From positions 1 to 22,032 of the forward strand of contig JBMYNJ010000018.1 of assembly GCA_049598145.1 (NCBI GenBank): a DNA stretch of 22,032 nucleotides. Reading direction: 5' to 3'. The notes under the pieces were generated by a model. It was given only the letters and a program-made list of their open reading frames with translations, was not told the origin of the DNA and searched no databases. Each line of letters starts with the position of its first letter. The first letter of the stretch is position 1. Made by a program: the position numbers and the translations under genes. Origin of the DNA: WTJH01 sp049598145. Lineage in GTDB: Bacteria; Bacteroidota; Bacteroidia; Flavobacteriales; Flavobacteriaceae. Shown here piece by piece: positions 14,737 to 21,590 of the stretch.

Positions 14737-15473
14737 TAATTCCAACGATTTTGATTGAACTGATTTCTTTTCCAATACCACATCATAGCTAAACCGGCCA
14801 AAGCACCCCCCACATGGGCAAAATGTGCGATCGGGCCTATGGAATAGGAAGTAAACCCAAAAAACAAATCGCTCAAAATGAGTAAAGGGACAAAAAACTT
14901 GGCTTTGATAGGGATGGGTGGAAACAACAACATGAGCTGCGAATTGGGAAACAACCAAGCAAAAGCAACCAAAACTCCATACAAAGCACCTGAGGCACCT
15001 ACCATGACCGATTGATAGGCCCGATAACCCGAAGCCAAAAATTGCGCTCCTATATTTTCTTCCCAAAAGGAATTGTAATATCCCGTTTGGAAAAATTGTG
15101 TGATTTCCGCAGTCGATGCTCCTAACCCGATCAATTGATCTTCAATCATCCCCATCTGAAAAGCATATAATATCAACTGAAGGGCTGCAGCACCCAAGCC
15201 AGTAGACAAGTAAAAGAAAATAAACTTTTGCTTCCCCCACATCTGTTCCAGGGGTACTCCAAACATATATAAGCCAAACATATTGAAGAAAATATGAGAA
15301 AAATCGCCGTGCATAAACATATGCGTCAGAAGTTGCCAAAATTGAAATTTAGGATTTTCGGGATAGTGGAGCGCAAACCAATCGTAGGTAATATCACCAA
15401 GGCTCAAGGTGGCTAAAAAAAAGATCCCATTGATGATCAATAGGTGTTTAACCGTCTCTGTAAGATTTCGCAT
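14736..15473 (-). CDS. Rhomboid-family intramembrane serine protease 1
   Basis: A 245-residue rhomboid that cuts membrane-embedded helices. The L1/TM2 region has THMFMHGDFSHIFFNMFGLY (50-69), the nucleophile sits in VGASGALYG (158-166, Ser161), and the base is in HFAHVGGALAG (217-227, His220). The loop between TM3 and TM4 is long (about 108-150) compared with E. coli GlpG. It lies in a tight minus-strand run: its ATG overlaps the mutL stop by one base and its stop overlaps the rhomboid 2 start by one base. Two different rhomboids side by side suggest divided substrate ranges or a working pair. Proteolytic competence is well supported by the intact dyad. Confidence 0.92.
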   Translation of the reverse strand: MRNLTETVKHLLIINGIFFLATLSLGDITYDWFALHYPENPKFQFWQLLTHMFMHGDFSHIFFNMFGLYMFGVPLEQMWGKQKFIFFYLSTGLGAAALQLILYAFQMGMIEDQLIGLGASTAEITQFFQTGYYNSFWEENIGAQFLASGYRAYQSVMVGASGALYGVLVAFAWLFPNSQLMLLFPPIPIKAKFFVPLLILSDLFFGFTSYSIGPIAHFAHVGGALAGLAMMWYWKRNQFNQNRWN

Positions 15474-17266
15474 TAAAGCAATTTTTTTTCGATCTCTTCG
15501 GATTCGAAAGTTAGGAAAATTTGCTGATTTCGGGGCGATAAACGCGGTTCTGTACAGGCAAATAGATCTTGAATGAGTTGCTCTTGTTCCTGAACCAACA
15601 TCCGTTGCCCAGACTTCACCGCAAGTGCAACAGCCAATAGTTTGGACAGATGATCTGAAACACTAAAGCTCTCTTGCAAGGGTTGTTCCTCCGTTTTATG
15701 AAGAATATCCTGCAGTATACTTCCTACATTATCGGAAGTACACAATTGCGGGGCAGCCAATATCGAGAGGGCTTCACCTTCCCATTGAAATTGAAAGCCC
15801 ATCCCTTCCAAGTTTTCTTGTATCGATTCAAATACTACTTTTTCTTGAACACTCAGTTGAAGTTTTACCGGAAAAAGCATCGTCTGGGCTACAGGTTCGG
15901 ATTGGTTGAGTTGTTTGAGAAACTGTTCGTATAACACCCGCTGATGGGCTCGGTTCTGGTGCAAAATATAAAGTTGTCCGCCCAACTGAGTGATTAAGTA
16001 TTTTTGTTGCCACTGAAAACAAGTGACTTGGGAGGCAAAACTATCGGGGGGAGTTAGACATTGTTGTTGTGTCTCATTTGCTTTGTTTTGCTGATGTAGC
16101 TGGCTATACATCTGTTCCCAAGCTTGCTTCTCGGCTTTGGTGGGGGGAGTCGATTCTGCAAAGGGGTTGAATTGTGGATTGACACTCACCGAAGGACGAT
16201 TCACCTCTCCGGTTTTCGTCTGGCTGTACGAAGGATCTAAATTCGGGTCCCGATCAAAATCTAAGGTGGGAGCTACCTGAAAAAGCCCCAAGGCATGCTT
16301 AACGGTTGAACGCAAGATGGAATAGATACTTTGTTCGTCCTCAAATTTAATTTCCGTTTTGGTGGGGTGGATATTGATATCCAAAGTTTTGGGGTTCAGG
16401 TGTAAAAAGATAAAATAGCCGGGGTGATAACCAGCCCCTATCATGCCTTCAAAGGCAGCAGAAACTGCATGATGTAAAAAACTGCTTTTAATAAACCGTT
16501 GATTGACGAAGAAAAACTGCTGACCCCTCGATTTTCGGGCTTGTTCGGGTTTCAGTATAAAACCTTCCATTAGAGCCACAGAGGTTTGCTCGTGAATCGG
16601 TACCAAGGCGGCTTCATATTTTCCTCCAAAAATACCTAAGATTCTTTTCTTTAAACTTAAGGCGGGTAAATTCAACAACTCATTATCGTTCTGATACAAC
16701 TGAAATTTAATGTCGGGATGTGCCAAAGCCACCCGGTGAAATTCATCTAAAATATGACGCATTTCCACGGCGTCTGACTTCAAGAAATTTCGGCGTGCAG
16801 GAATGTTAAAAAACAAGTTTTTTACGGCGATAGAGGTTCCCGTAGCGGTCGCAGAATTTTCCTGTAGCAGCACTTCACTGCCCTCAATTTTTAAGCAACT
16901 CCCCAGATCAGCCTCATCAATTTTGGAATGTACTTCCACCTGAGCAACTGCTGCTACCGAGGCGAGTGCCTCTCCCCGAAACCCTTTGGTTTGCAAAGAA
17001 AAAAGGTCTTCAGCTTGTTTGATCTTGGATGTGGCGTGTCGTTCAAAAGCCAATCGCAGATCGGTAGCTGTCATCCCTGTTCCATTGTCGATCACATGCA
17101 CCAAACTTCGACCCGCGTCCCGGATGAGCAATTGTATAGTATCCGCTTGTGCATCGATGGCATTTTCCAAAAGTTCTTTCACCACCGAAGCCGGTCTTTG
17201 AATCACCTCCCCAGCTGCAATCTGATTGGCCACATGATCGGGCAACAAGGCTATGATATCTGGCAT
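15473..17266 (-). CDS. mutL: MutL DNA mismatch repair protein
   Basis: A 597-residue mismatch-repair ATPase linking MutS to strand removal. The GHKL ATPase fills residues 1-330: KELLENAIDA (30-39) with Glu31 and Asn35, DNGTGM (60-65), RHATSKI (76-82) and TKGFRGEALASVAAV (93-107). A Gln-rich linker spans about 335-410. The C-terminal dimerisation domain starts near 415. Its would-be endonuclease motif DQHAxxExxxxE reads HQNRAHQRVLYE (436-447), lacking Asp, His and the first Glu; a CPHGRP-type motif near the end is replaced by SPRNQQ. So this MutL probably cannot nick DNA itself. It follows a 96-residue membrane protein after 6 bases and overlaps rhomboid 1. Confidence 0.95.
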   Translation of the reverse strand: MPDIIALLPDHVANQIAAGEVIQRPASVVKELLENAIDAQADTIQLLIRDAGRSLVHVIDNGTGMTATDLRLAFERHATSKIKQAEDLFSLQTKGFRGEALASVAAVAQVEVHSKIDEADLGSCLKIEGSEVLLQENSATATGTSIAVKNLFFNIPARRNFLKSDAVEMRHILDEFHRVALAHPDIKFQLYQNDNELLNLPALSLKKRILGIFGGKYEAALVPIHEQTSVALMEGFILKPEQARKSRGQQFFFVNQRFIKSSFLHHAVSAAFEGMIGAGYHPGYFIFLHLNPKTLDINIHPTKTEIKFEDEQSIYSILRSTVKHALGLFQVAPTLDFDRDPNLDPSYSQTKTGEVNRPSVSVNPQFNPFAESTPPTKAEKQAWEQMYSQLHQQNKANETQQQCLTPPDSFASQVTCFQWQQKYLITQLGGQLYILHQNRAHQRVLYEQFLKQLNQSEPVAQTMLFPVKLQLSVQEKVVFESIQENLEGMGFQFQWEGEALSILAAPQLCTSDNVGSILQDILHKTEEQPLQESFSVSDHLSKLLAVALAVKSGQRMLVQEQEQLIQDLFACTEPRLSPRNQQIFLTFESEEIEKKLL

Positions 17267-17272
17267 TTGTGC

Positions 17273-17563
17273 TTAAAATTTAAATAACGACCAATCCAAA
17301 TCGAACAGCCACATGGTAAGTAACCATAATCCCGCAGCAATCAACAAAATAATTTTGGTGCTTCCCGTATTTCTCCGAGAGCGGCTTTGGTGTCGGGCTT
17401 CAGCCCATAATTGTCGGCGGTCGTTGGCATTATAGGTCTCCCGATGGCGACGTAGGGAACTGTCAAAATCATAAGGATTGCCCGTATCCTTTCCTTGATA
17501 ATATCGAGGCGTATAATTGAAACGGGAATTGGGTCGTTGTTTAAAAAAGTTAAGCTTAAACAT
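17273..17563 (-). CDS. Small single-pass membrane protein (96 aa), unknown function
   Basis: From the ATG at 17563 the product has 96 residues; a TTG at 17575 would add four. The N-terminal two thirds are soluble, very basic and aromatic (FFKQRPNSRFNYTPRYYQGK at 5-24, RRHRETYNANDRRQLWAEAR at 38-57). They are followed by Ser/Arg repeats and one C-terminal helix (about 70-86, ILLIAAGLWLLTMWLF). This tail-anchored layout between ribH and mutL is one I remember as conserved in flavobacteria, sometimes mislabelled as a riboflavin synthase subunit, which its sequence does not support. The positive N-terminus could bind nucleic acid or acidic lipids. I do not recognise a domain. Confidence 0.75.
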   Translation of the reverse strand: MFKLNFFKQRPNSRFNYTPRYYQGKDTGNPYDFDSSLRRHRETYNANDRRQLWAEARHQSRSRRNTGSTKIILLIAAGLWLLTMWLFDLDWSLFKF

Positions 17564-17609
17564 AGGGTATGTCAACTACGATACAGTTTAAAGATACAGT
17601 AATTTGGGC

Positions 17610-18095
17610 CTAAACTTTGCCTAAAGTTGCCATTTTTATGGCGGCTATGGCAGCTTCTACTCCTTTATTCCCGTGTTTTCCTCCCGAACGCTCCTGAGCT
17701 TGTTCTAGTGTATCATCCGTTAACACACAAAAAATCACTGGGGTGTTGGTTTGCACATTGAGGTCTTTGATACCCTGAGATACCGCCTGACAGACAAACT
17801 CAAAGTGGCGGGTAGCTCCTTGAATCACACTCCCAATGGCAATAACCGCATCAAACTTTTGTCTTTCAATCAAATATTTGGCGCCATAAACAAGTTCAAA
17901 ACTACCCGGGACGTATATCGTTTCGATGTCTGCAGTCTCCACCTGGCAATCCTGTAAGGTTTTTTTAGCCCCTGTATAGAGTTGGGAAGTAATTTGGTCG
18001 TTCCATTCAGAAACAACCAAGCCAATTTTTAAACCCTTGGCCGATGGAAGGCTTTGGGCATCGTATTCAGATAAGTTTTGGTGCGCAGTCGCCAT
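17610..18095 (-). CDS. ribH: RibH, 6,7-dimethyl-8-ribityllumazine synthase
   Basis: A cytoplasmic enzyme joining the pyrimidine 5-amino-6-ribitylaminouracil with dihydroxybutanone phosphate, the next-to-last step of riboflavin synthesis. It has 161 residues, near the usual 155. Substrate-site motifs are VVSEWND (27-33, Trp31 in the aromatic stacking position), VPGSFEL (62-68), IQGATRHFEFV (91-101) with catalytic His97, and EQAQERSGGKHGNKG (131-145) whose Arg136 should hold phosphate. Other rib genes are not nearby, and I see no FMN riboswitch before it. The start is 3 bases after the TPR gene's stop, so it depends on that gene's promoter. Confidence 0.96.
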   Translation of the reverse strand: MATAHQNLSEYDAQSLPSAKGLKIGLVVSEWNDQITSQLYTGAKKTLQDCQVETADIETIYVPGSFELVYGAKYLIERQKFDAVIAIGSVIQGATRHFEFVCQAVSQGIKDLNVQTNTPVIFCVLTDDTLEQAQERSGGKHGNKGVEAAIAAIKMATLGKV

Positions 18096-18098
18096 TTT

Positions 18099-18869
18099 TT
18101 AGTTCGACGAGTGCTCTAATTTGCCAATCTGAACTTCCACTCGGGCTGCTTCCGGTGCTTGTGGGAATTCTTCTTTGATGCGCTTATAAAAGCTTAATGC
18201 CTGATCTTCTTTTCCGATCTGAGCCCCTATTAGGCCCGCCTTAAAGAGATATTTAGGAGTGCTAAACGCATTGGTGCTCGCATTGGCAGCTTTGATGTAA
18301 TACTCAAAAGCTTCTTCAGGTTGCTCCAATTGTGCAAACGCGTCTCCAATGGCTCCTTGAGACAACGCGCTCAACATAACGTCATCAGACGAAAAATTAT
18401 CTAAAAAACTAATGGCGTTTTCAAATTCTTTTAAGTTAAGATAAGCCATCCCGGCGCTGTAAGTAGCCAGCTTGGCTGCAGGAGTTCCGGAATAGTTGTC
18501 GATGATATCTAAAAATCCATATTTCCCTTCCCCACCTTCAAGAGCTAGACGAAATAAGGAATCAGATTCTGTACTATTGTTGACTGCTAATTCGAAATAA
18601 TATTGTGCTTGGTTTAATTCGTTAACTGCCTCGGCAGCTTTGGGTTGTGCAATAAAATTGTCGTAGGCCAAATAACTTAATGCACCAACCACCACCACAC
18701 TGACCGCGATTAATATATAGTTCTGATATTGGGATACAAAAGCTTCGGAGCGAGAAGCGGTCTGATCGAGAGATTCAAAAACTTCTGCGGTTGTACTTTT
18801 TATTTCTTCTGCAGGAGTGTTGGTTTTTGCAACAGATTTTTTTGCTCCTCTTTTCTTATACGTGGCCAT
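18099..18869 (-). CDS. Membrane-anchored tetratricopeptide-repeat protein (YfgM-like)
   Basis: A 256-residue protein: a basic N-terminal tail (MATYKKRGAKKSVAK), a single membrane helix (about 51-68) and a C-terminal domain of TPR-like repeats (about 75-256). Repeated helix pairs include AYLNLKEFENAISFLDNF (142-159), IGDAFAQLEQPEEAFEYYIK (173-192) and AGLIGAQIGKEDQALSFYKR (211-230). In topology and repeat style it resembles YfgM, a SecYEG/BamB-associated protein, but that role is only an analogy. It is the first gene of a seven-gene minus-strand run that includes ribH and mutL. A TAATTTTG -7 box lies just upstream, and its promoter faces that of recF. Confidence 0.85.
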   Translation of the reverse strand: MATYKKRGAKKSVAKTNTPAEEIKSTTAEVFESLDQTASRSEAFVSQYQNYILIAVSVVVVGALSYLAYDNFIAQPKAAEAVNELNQAQYYFELAVNNSTESDSLFRLALEGGEGKYGFLDIIDNYSGTPAAKLATYSAGMAYLNLKEFENAISFLDNFSSDDVMLSALSQGAIGDAFAQLEQPEEAFEYYIKAANASTNAFSTPKYLFKAGLIGAQIGKEDQALSFYKRIKEEFPQAPEAARVEVQIGKLEHSSN

Positions 18870-18887
18870 GCTTCAATTTTAGTTGAG

Positions 18888-18895
18888 CAAAATTA
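18888..18895 (-). promoter_or_regulatory. -7 element for the TPR-ribH-mutL operon
   Basis: The minus strand reads TAATTTTG here, an exact TAnnTTTG, ending 18 bases before the ATG at 18869. No good TTTG lies 19-21 bases further upstream (TTTC only), so the -33 part is uncertain. Confidence 0.45.
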
Positions 18896-18904
18896 GTTTT
18901 TTTC

Positions 18905-18941
18905 TTTCAATTGAAAAATGCTAATCTGAGGCTAAACCTCA
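18905..18941. repeat. Two small palindromes between the divergent TPR and recF promoters
   Basis: TTTCAATTGAAA (18905-18916) is a perfect 12-base palindrome, and TGAGG-CTAAA-CCTCA (18927-18941) is a 5-bp inverted repeat. Both lie in the 107-base gap between the divergent starts, between the two -7 boxes, where a regulator could control both directions. They are short, and chance cannot be excluded. Confidence 0.3.
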
Positions 18942-18950
18942 CATTTATTA

Positions 18951-18958
18951 TATTTTTG
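18951..18958 (+). promoter_or_regulatory. -7 element for recF
   Basis: TATTTTTG matches TAnnTTTG exactly and ends 18 bases before the recF ATG at 18977. No TTTG is present 20 bases upstream; the sequence there is CTGAG, part of a small inverted repeat. Confidence 0.5.
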
Positions 18959-18976
18959 CTCGAGTCGGAACACCAT

Positions 18977-20056
18977 ATGTTTTTAAAAGAGTTACATCTG
19001 AACCAATATAAAAATTTCGAAATGGAGAATTTCCATTTCCAGAAACCCATCAATTGTTTTGTAGGGCCTAACGGTCGAGGAAAATCCAATATTCTAGATG
19101 CCATATATCATCTGGCCTACGGGAAGGGATATTTTAATCCTCAAGCGGTGCAAAACATTCAATTTCAGAAAGATTTTTTTGTGTTGGAAGGACTTTTTGA
19201 AAGTTCCCGAGGGGAAGAGAAAATTCATTGCAGTCTAAAAAAAGGGCACAAAAAAACAATTAAGTACAACGGAAAAACCTATAGGCAGATCACCGAACAC
19301 ATCGGGAAAATCCCGGTAGTGATGATTTCACCTGCCGACCGAGACCTGATTACTGAGGGAAGTGCCATCCGCCGAAAATTTATGGACGGGATTTTAAGTC
19401 AGACCACTCCGGGCTATCTGGACCAACTACTGGTCTACAACAAAATTCTCAGTCAGCGGAATGCCTTGTTGAAATATTTTGCGGTCAATCGAACTTTTGA
19501 TCCAGATACTCTGGAGGTCTACAATGAGCAAATGGATGGACTCGGAGCCGATATTTTTCAGGCCCGTCAAAAATTTATCAAAGAATTTCAGCCCATTTTT
19601 GAAAAGCATTACAAACGAATTAGTGCAGGGGAAGAAAGGGCAGAAATTTATTACAATTCTCAATTAACAGAGGGTTCTTTAGAAGAGCTTTTTACTGAAA
19701 ATTTATCCAGAGACAGAAGTCTTCAATACAGTTCGGTTGGGATCCATAAAGATGATTTAAGTTTTTTGATGAATGGCGAAAACATCAAAAAATTTGGGAG
19801 TCAGGGCCAGCAAAAAACCTTTTTGATTGCCATAAAGCTCACCCAATTTGAATGCTTAAAACAAGCTACCCAAACCCCCCCCATCATTTTATTAGACGAT
19901 GCCTTCGACAAACTGGATCAGAACCGAGTTTCGCAAATCATTGGCTTGATGAAAGATGAAGCTTTCAGTCAAATATTCATTTCAGACACCCATAAAGAGC
20001 GCACTTTAGAAGCGCTCCAAGGAGCCAATATGCCCTACGACATTTTCGAACTTTAA
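18977..20056 (+). CDS. recF: RecF, DNA replication/repair protein
   Basis: A 359-residue SMC-like ATPase that loads RecA at gaps with RecO and RecR. The chosen ATG at 18977 gives the typical opening MFLKELHLNQYKNF; a TTG frame from 18911 would add 22 residues that contain no RecF sequence and cross the promoter. Walker A is GPNGRGKS (30-37). The ABC-type signature is FGSQGQQKT, and the Walker B/D-loop region is IILLDDAFDKLD. The length equals that of other RecF proteins. Unlike in many bacteria it is not beside dnaA/dnaN here. It leads a plus-strand group that ends with a DciA-like gene. Confidence 0.95.
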   Translation: MFLKELHLNQYKNFEMENFHFQKPINCFVGPNGRGKSNILDAIYHLAYGKGYFNPQAVQNIQFQKDFFVLEGLFESSRGEEKIHCSLKKGHKKTIKYNGKTYRQITEHIGKIPVVMISPADRDLITEGSAIRRKFMDGILSQTTPGYLDQLLVYNKILSQRNALLKYFAVNRTFDPDTLEVYNEQMDGLGADIFQARQKFIKEFQPIFEKHYKRISAGEERAEIYYNSQLTEGSLEELFTENLSRDRSLQYSSVGIHKDDLSFLMNGENIKKFGSQGQQKTFLIAIKLTQFECLKQATQTPPIILLDDAFDKLDQNRVSQIIGLMKDEAFSQIFISDTHKERTLEALQGANMPYDIFEL

Positions 20057-20098
20057 AGATTAAATTGTATCTTACATTAATCCCTAAACACAACCGAT

Positions 20099-20353
20099 AT
20101 GGAAGAAAAAAAACTCTGGGAAGAAGCCGAACGAAGAGTTGGATTTAAAATCCACCTCACCACCTACTTACTGGTAAATTTAGGTCTGGTTGGCCTAAAT
20201 CTCTGGCTCTCGCCCGAACACCTTTGGGTGACCTATTCAGCTCTAGGTTGGGGTATAGGCTTATTGTCACATTACCTCAGCGTTTATCAGTTTAAGAGCA
20301 TGTTTTCAATCGAAAAAGAATTTGAAAAACTCAGAGAAAAAAACGTTCGGTGA
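20099..20353 (+). CDS. 2TM-domain small membrane protein
   Basis: An 84-residue protein with an amphipathic charged N-terminus (EEKKLWEEAERRVGF, 2-16), two membrane helices (about 18-36 and 42-60) and a charged C-terminal helix (VYQFKSMFSIEKEFEKLREK). This is the 2TM family (PF13239), often attached to histidine kinases of the LytS/YehU type; a stand-alone copy like this has unknown function. The ATG at 20099 begins 42 bases after recF. Its TGA overlaps the GTG start of the following gene (GTGA). Confidence 0.85.
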   Translation: MEEKKLWEEAERRVGFKIHLTTYLLVNLGLVGLNLWLSPEHLWVTYSALGWGIGLLSHYLSVYQFKSMFSIEKEFEKLREKNVR

Positions 20354-20772
20354 GATATTCTTTATCCCATTACGTGTTTTTTGCCACGTTCGTATGGCTT
20401 GCGACGGGTTGTGAACCCAAAACTAAGGCGATCGATCTAGAATGGGTAGGAGGCTATTGGGAAATCGCTTTCGTAACCCATGGAAATGAAACCTTTTACC
20501 CCAAAAAAGGGGGGCTTCCGGTATGGGATTTTTATCAGCTAAATACCCAAAAAGGCTTCCGAAAAAAAGGGCAACCTGGGATTCAGGGCCGGTTTCAAAC
20601 CTCGGATATCCAAAATCCATTTGAAATTAAACGATCGGAAAAGGGCTATTCGTTTGTCTTTACAACCGACCTGGACCGTTGGGAAGAACACCTGATTTAT
20701 GTAGACAGTATTCAGCTGATATTAGAGCATCACGATAAGAAATACCATTACCAACGAAAGAAATTAAAGTGA
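20350..20772 (+). CDS. Small lipoprotein, lipocalin-like in outline, unknown function
   Basis: A 140-residue secreted protein. The GTG at 20350 overlaps the previous stop by four bases; it gives a good lipoprotein signal MRYSLSHYVFFATFVWLATG followed by Cys21. The mature part is short and rich in beta-type and aromatic residues (LEWVGGYWEIAFV at 30-42, YHYQRKK at the end), which recalls small lipocalin-like folds, but I see no diagnostic motif. In this flavobacterial neighbourhood it stands between recF and DUF721. It ends in a GTGA overlap with the DUF721 gene, so its translation is probably coupled on both sides. Confidence 0.75.
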   Translation: MRYSLSHYVFFATFVWLATGCEPKTKAIDLEWVGGYWEIAFVTHGNETFYPKKGGLPVWDFYQLNTQKGFRKKGQPGIQGRFQTSDIQNPFEIKRSEKGYSFVFTTDLDRWEEHLIYVDSIQLILEHHDKKYHYQRKKLK

Positions 20773-21071
20773 CCCCACCTCCAGACAAATTTGAACCGCA
20801 ATCCCTAAAATCAGTTTTGCAAGAAATCAAGGGGCAAAAAAATCTGTCTCGTGGCTTTCATCAACAGGCTGTCGAAGCGGCTTGGGAAGAAATCACGGGG
20901 CCACTGGTCAGTAAATACACTACCGAGGTCTTGTGGTCTCGCAATACCATCCGAGTTCGAATCTCGTCTGCTCCCCTGCGTAAGGAACTGAGCACGGGAT
21001 TGGATCAATTGAAAAAAAATCTCGAGGAAAGACTCCCCGACCTACAGATCAAAGGGGTAGTATTAACTTAA
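20769..21071 (+). CDS. DUF721 (DciA-like) protein
   Basis: A 100-residue cytoplasmic protein of the DUF721 family, whose member DciA loads or regulates the replicative helicase in bacteria lacking DnaC/DnaI. The recognisable core is AVEAAWEEITGPLVSKYTTE (33-52) and VRISSAPLRKELSTG (68-82), with a helical N-terminus (LKSVLQEIKGQK). The GTG at 20769 overlaps the previous TGA (GTGA). Its position downstream of recF echoes the dnaA-dnaN-recF-DUF721 order of Actinobacteria. The final TAA shares bases with the stop of convergent ndk. A helicase role is inferred from family only. Confidence 0.85.
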   Translation: MTPPPDKFEPQSLKSVLQEIKGQKNLSRGFHQQAVEAAWEEITGPLVSKYTTEVLWSRNTIRVRISSAPLRKELSTGLDQLKKNLEERLPDLQIKGVVLT

Positions 21072-21484
21072 AACAATTCGCGACCGGAAAAGTGGAACGC
21101 TGCTTCGATAGCAGCATTTTCGTCACTATCCGAACCGTGCACTGCATTTTCACCTACAGAAGCAGCGAATTTTTTTCGGATCGTACCTTCTGCTGCTTCA
21201 GCAGGATTGGTGGCACCGATCAAAGTACGGAAGTCATCTACGGCATTTTCTTTTTCCAACACAGCAGCCACGATAGGCCCTCGGGTCATGAAACTAACCA
21301 ATTCTCCAAAAAAGGGACGCTCCGCATGAACGGCATAAAACTGTTCGGCATCGCGTTGGGTGAGTTGAGTCATTTTAAGGGCTACAATCTTAAATCCAGA
21401 GCTTGAAATTTGGTCTAAAATAGCTCCGATGTGTCCGTTAGCCACTGCATCGGGTTTAATCATAGTAAACGTACGATTGCTCAT
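21068..21484 (-). CDS. ndk: Nucleoside diphosphate kinase
   Basis: A 138-residue enzyme that transfers the gamma phosphate from ATP to nucleoside diphosphates, balancing NTP and dNTP pools. It opens TFTMIKPDAV (5-14) with Lys10 at the nucleotide site. The phosphohistidine lies in NAVHGSDS (113-120, His116). GATNPAEAAEGTIRKKF (90-106) is the usual phosphate-binding stretch. The length is right for the family. The stop codon overlaps that of the DUF721 gene within TTAA (21068-21071), tail to tail, with no terminator visible. It is divergent from the DHH phosphoesterase gene. Confidence 0.97.
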   Translation of the reverse strand: MSNRTFTMIKPDAVANGHIGAILDQISSSGFKIVALKMTQLTQRDAEQFYAVHAERPFFGELVSFMTRGPIVAAVLEKENAVDDFRTLIGATNPAEAAEGTIRKKFAASVGENAVHGSDSDENAAIEAAFHFSGRELF

Positions 21485-21498
21485 ATTTTATTTTTTTG

Positions 21499-21506
21499 CA
21501 AAGCTA
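21499..21506 (-). promoter_or_regulatory. -7 element for ndk
   Basis: The minus strand reads TAGCTTTG, an exact TAnnTTTG, ending 14 bases before the ndk ATG at 21484. The -33 region is not clear (GAAA at the expected place), so strength cannot be judged. Confidence 0.45.
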
Positions 21507-21590
21507 AACAAAATCATCCCGATTGGTTTCGAATTTCATCTAAAAATCAGTCGGGCGGAAATACGTACATTCGTGGTTGAAATTTATAGG

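Noticed and set aside
14737..15066. A 110-residue upstream extension of rhomboid 2
   Set aside because: The stretch is a shifted-frame reading of the rhomboid 1 gene, rich in Cys, Phe and His and with no membrane-protein pattern. The ATG at 14736, in a TAATG overlap, gives the proper start.
18911..18976. A longer recF starting at TTG 18911
   Set aside because: The added 22 residues are not RecF-like and the region carries the -7 box; the ATG at 18977 gives the standard N-terminus.
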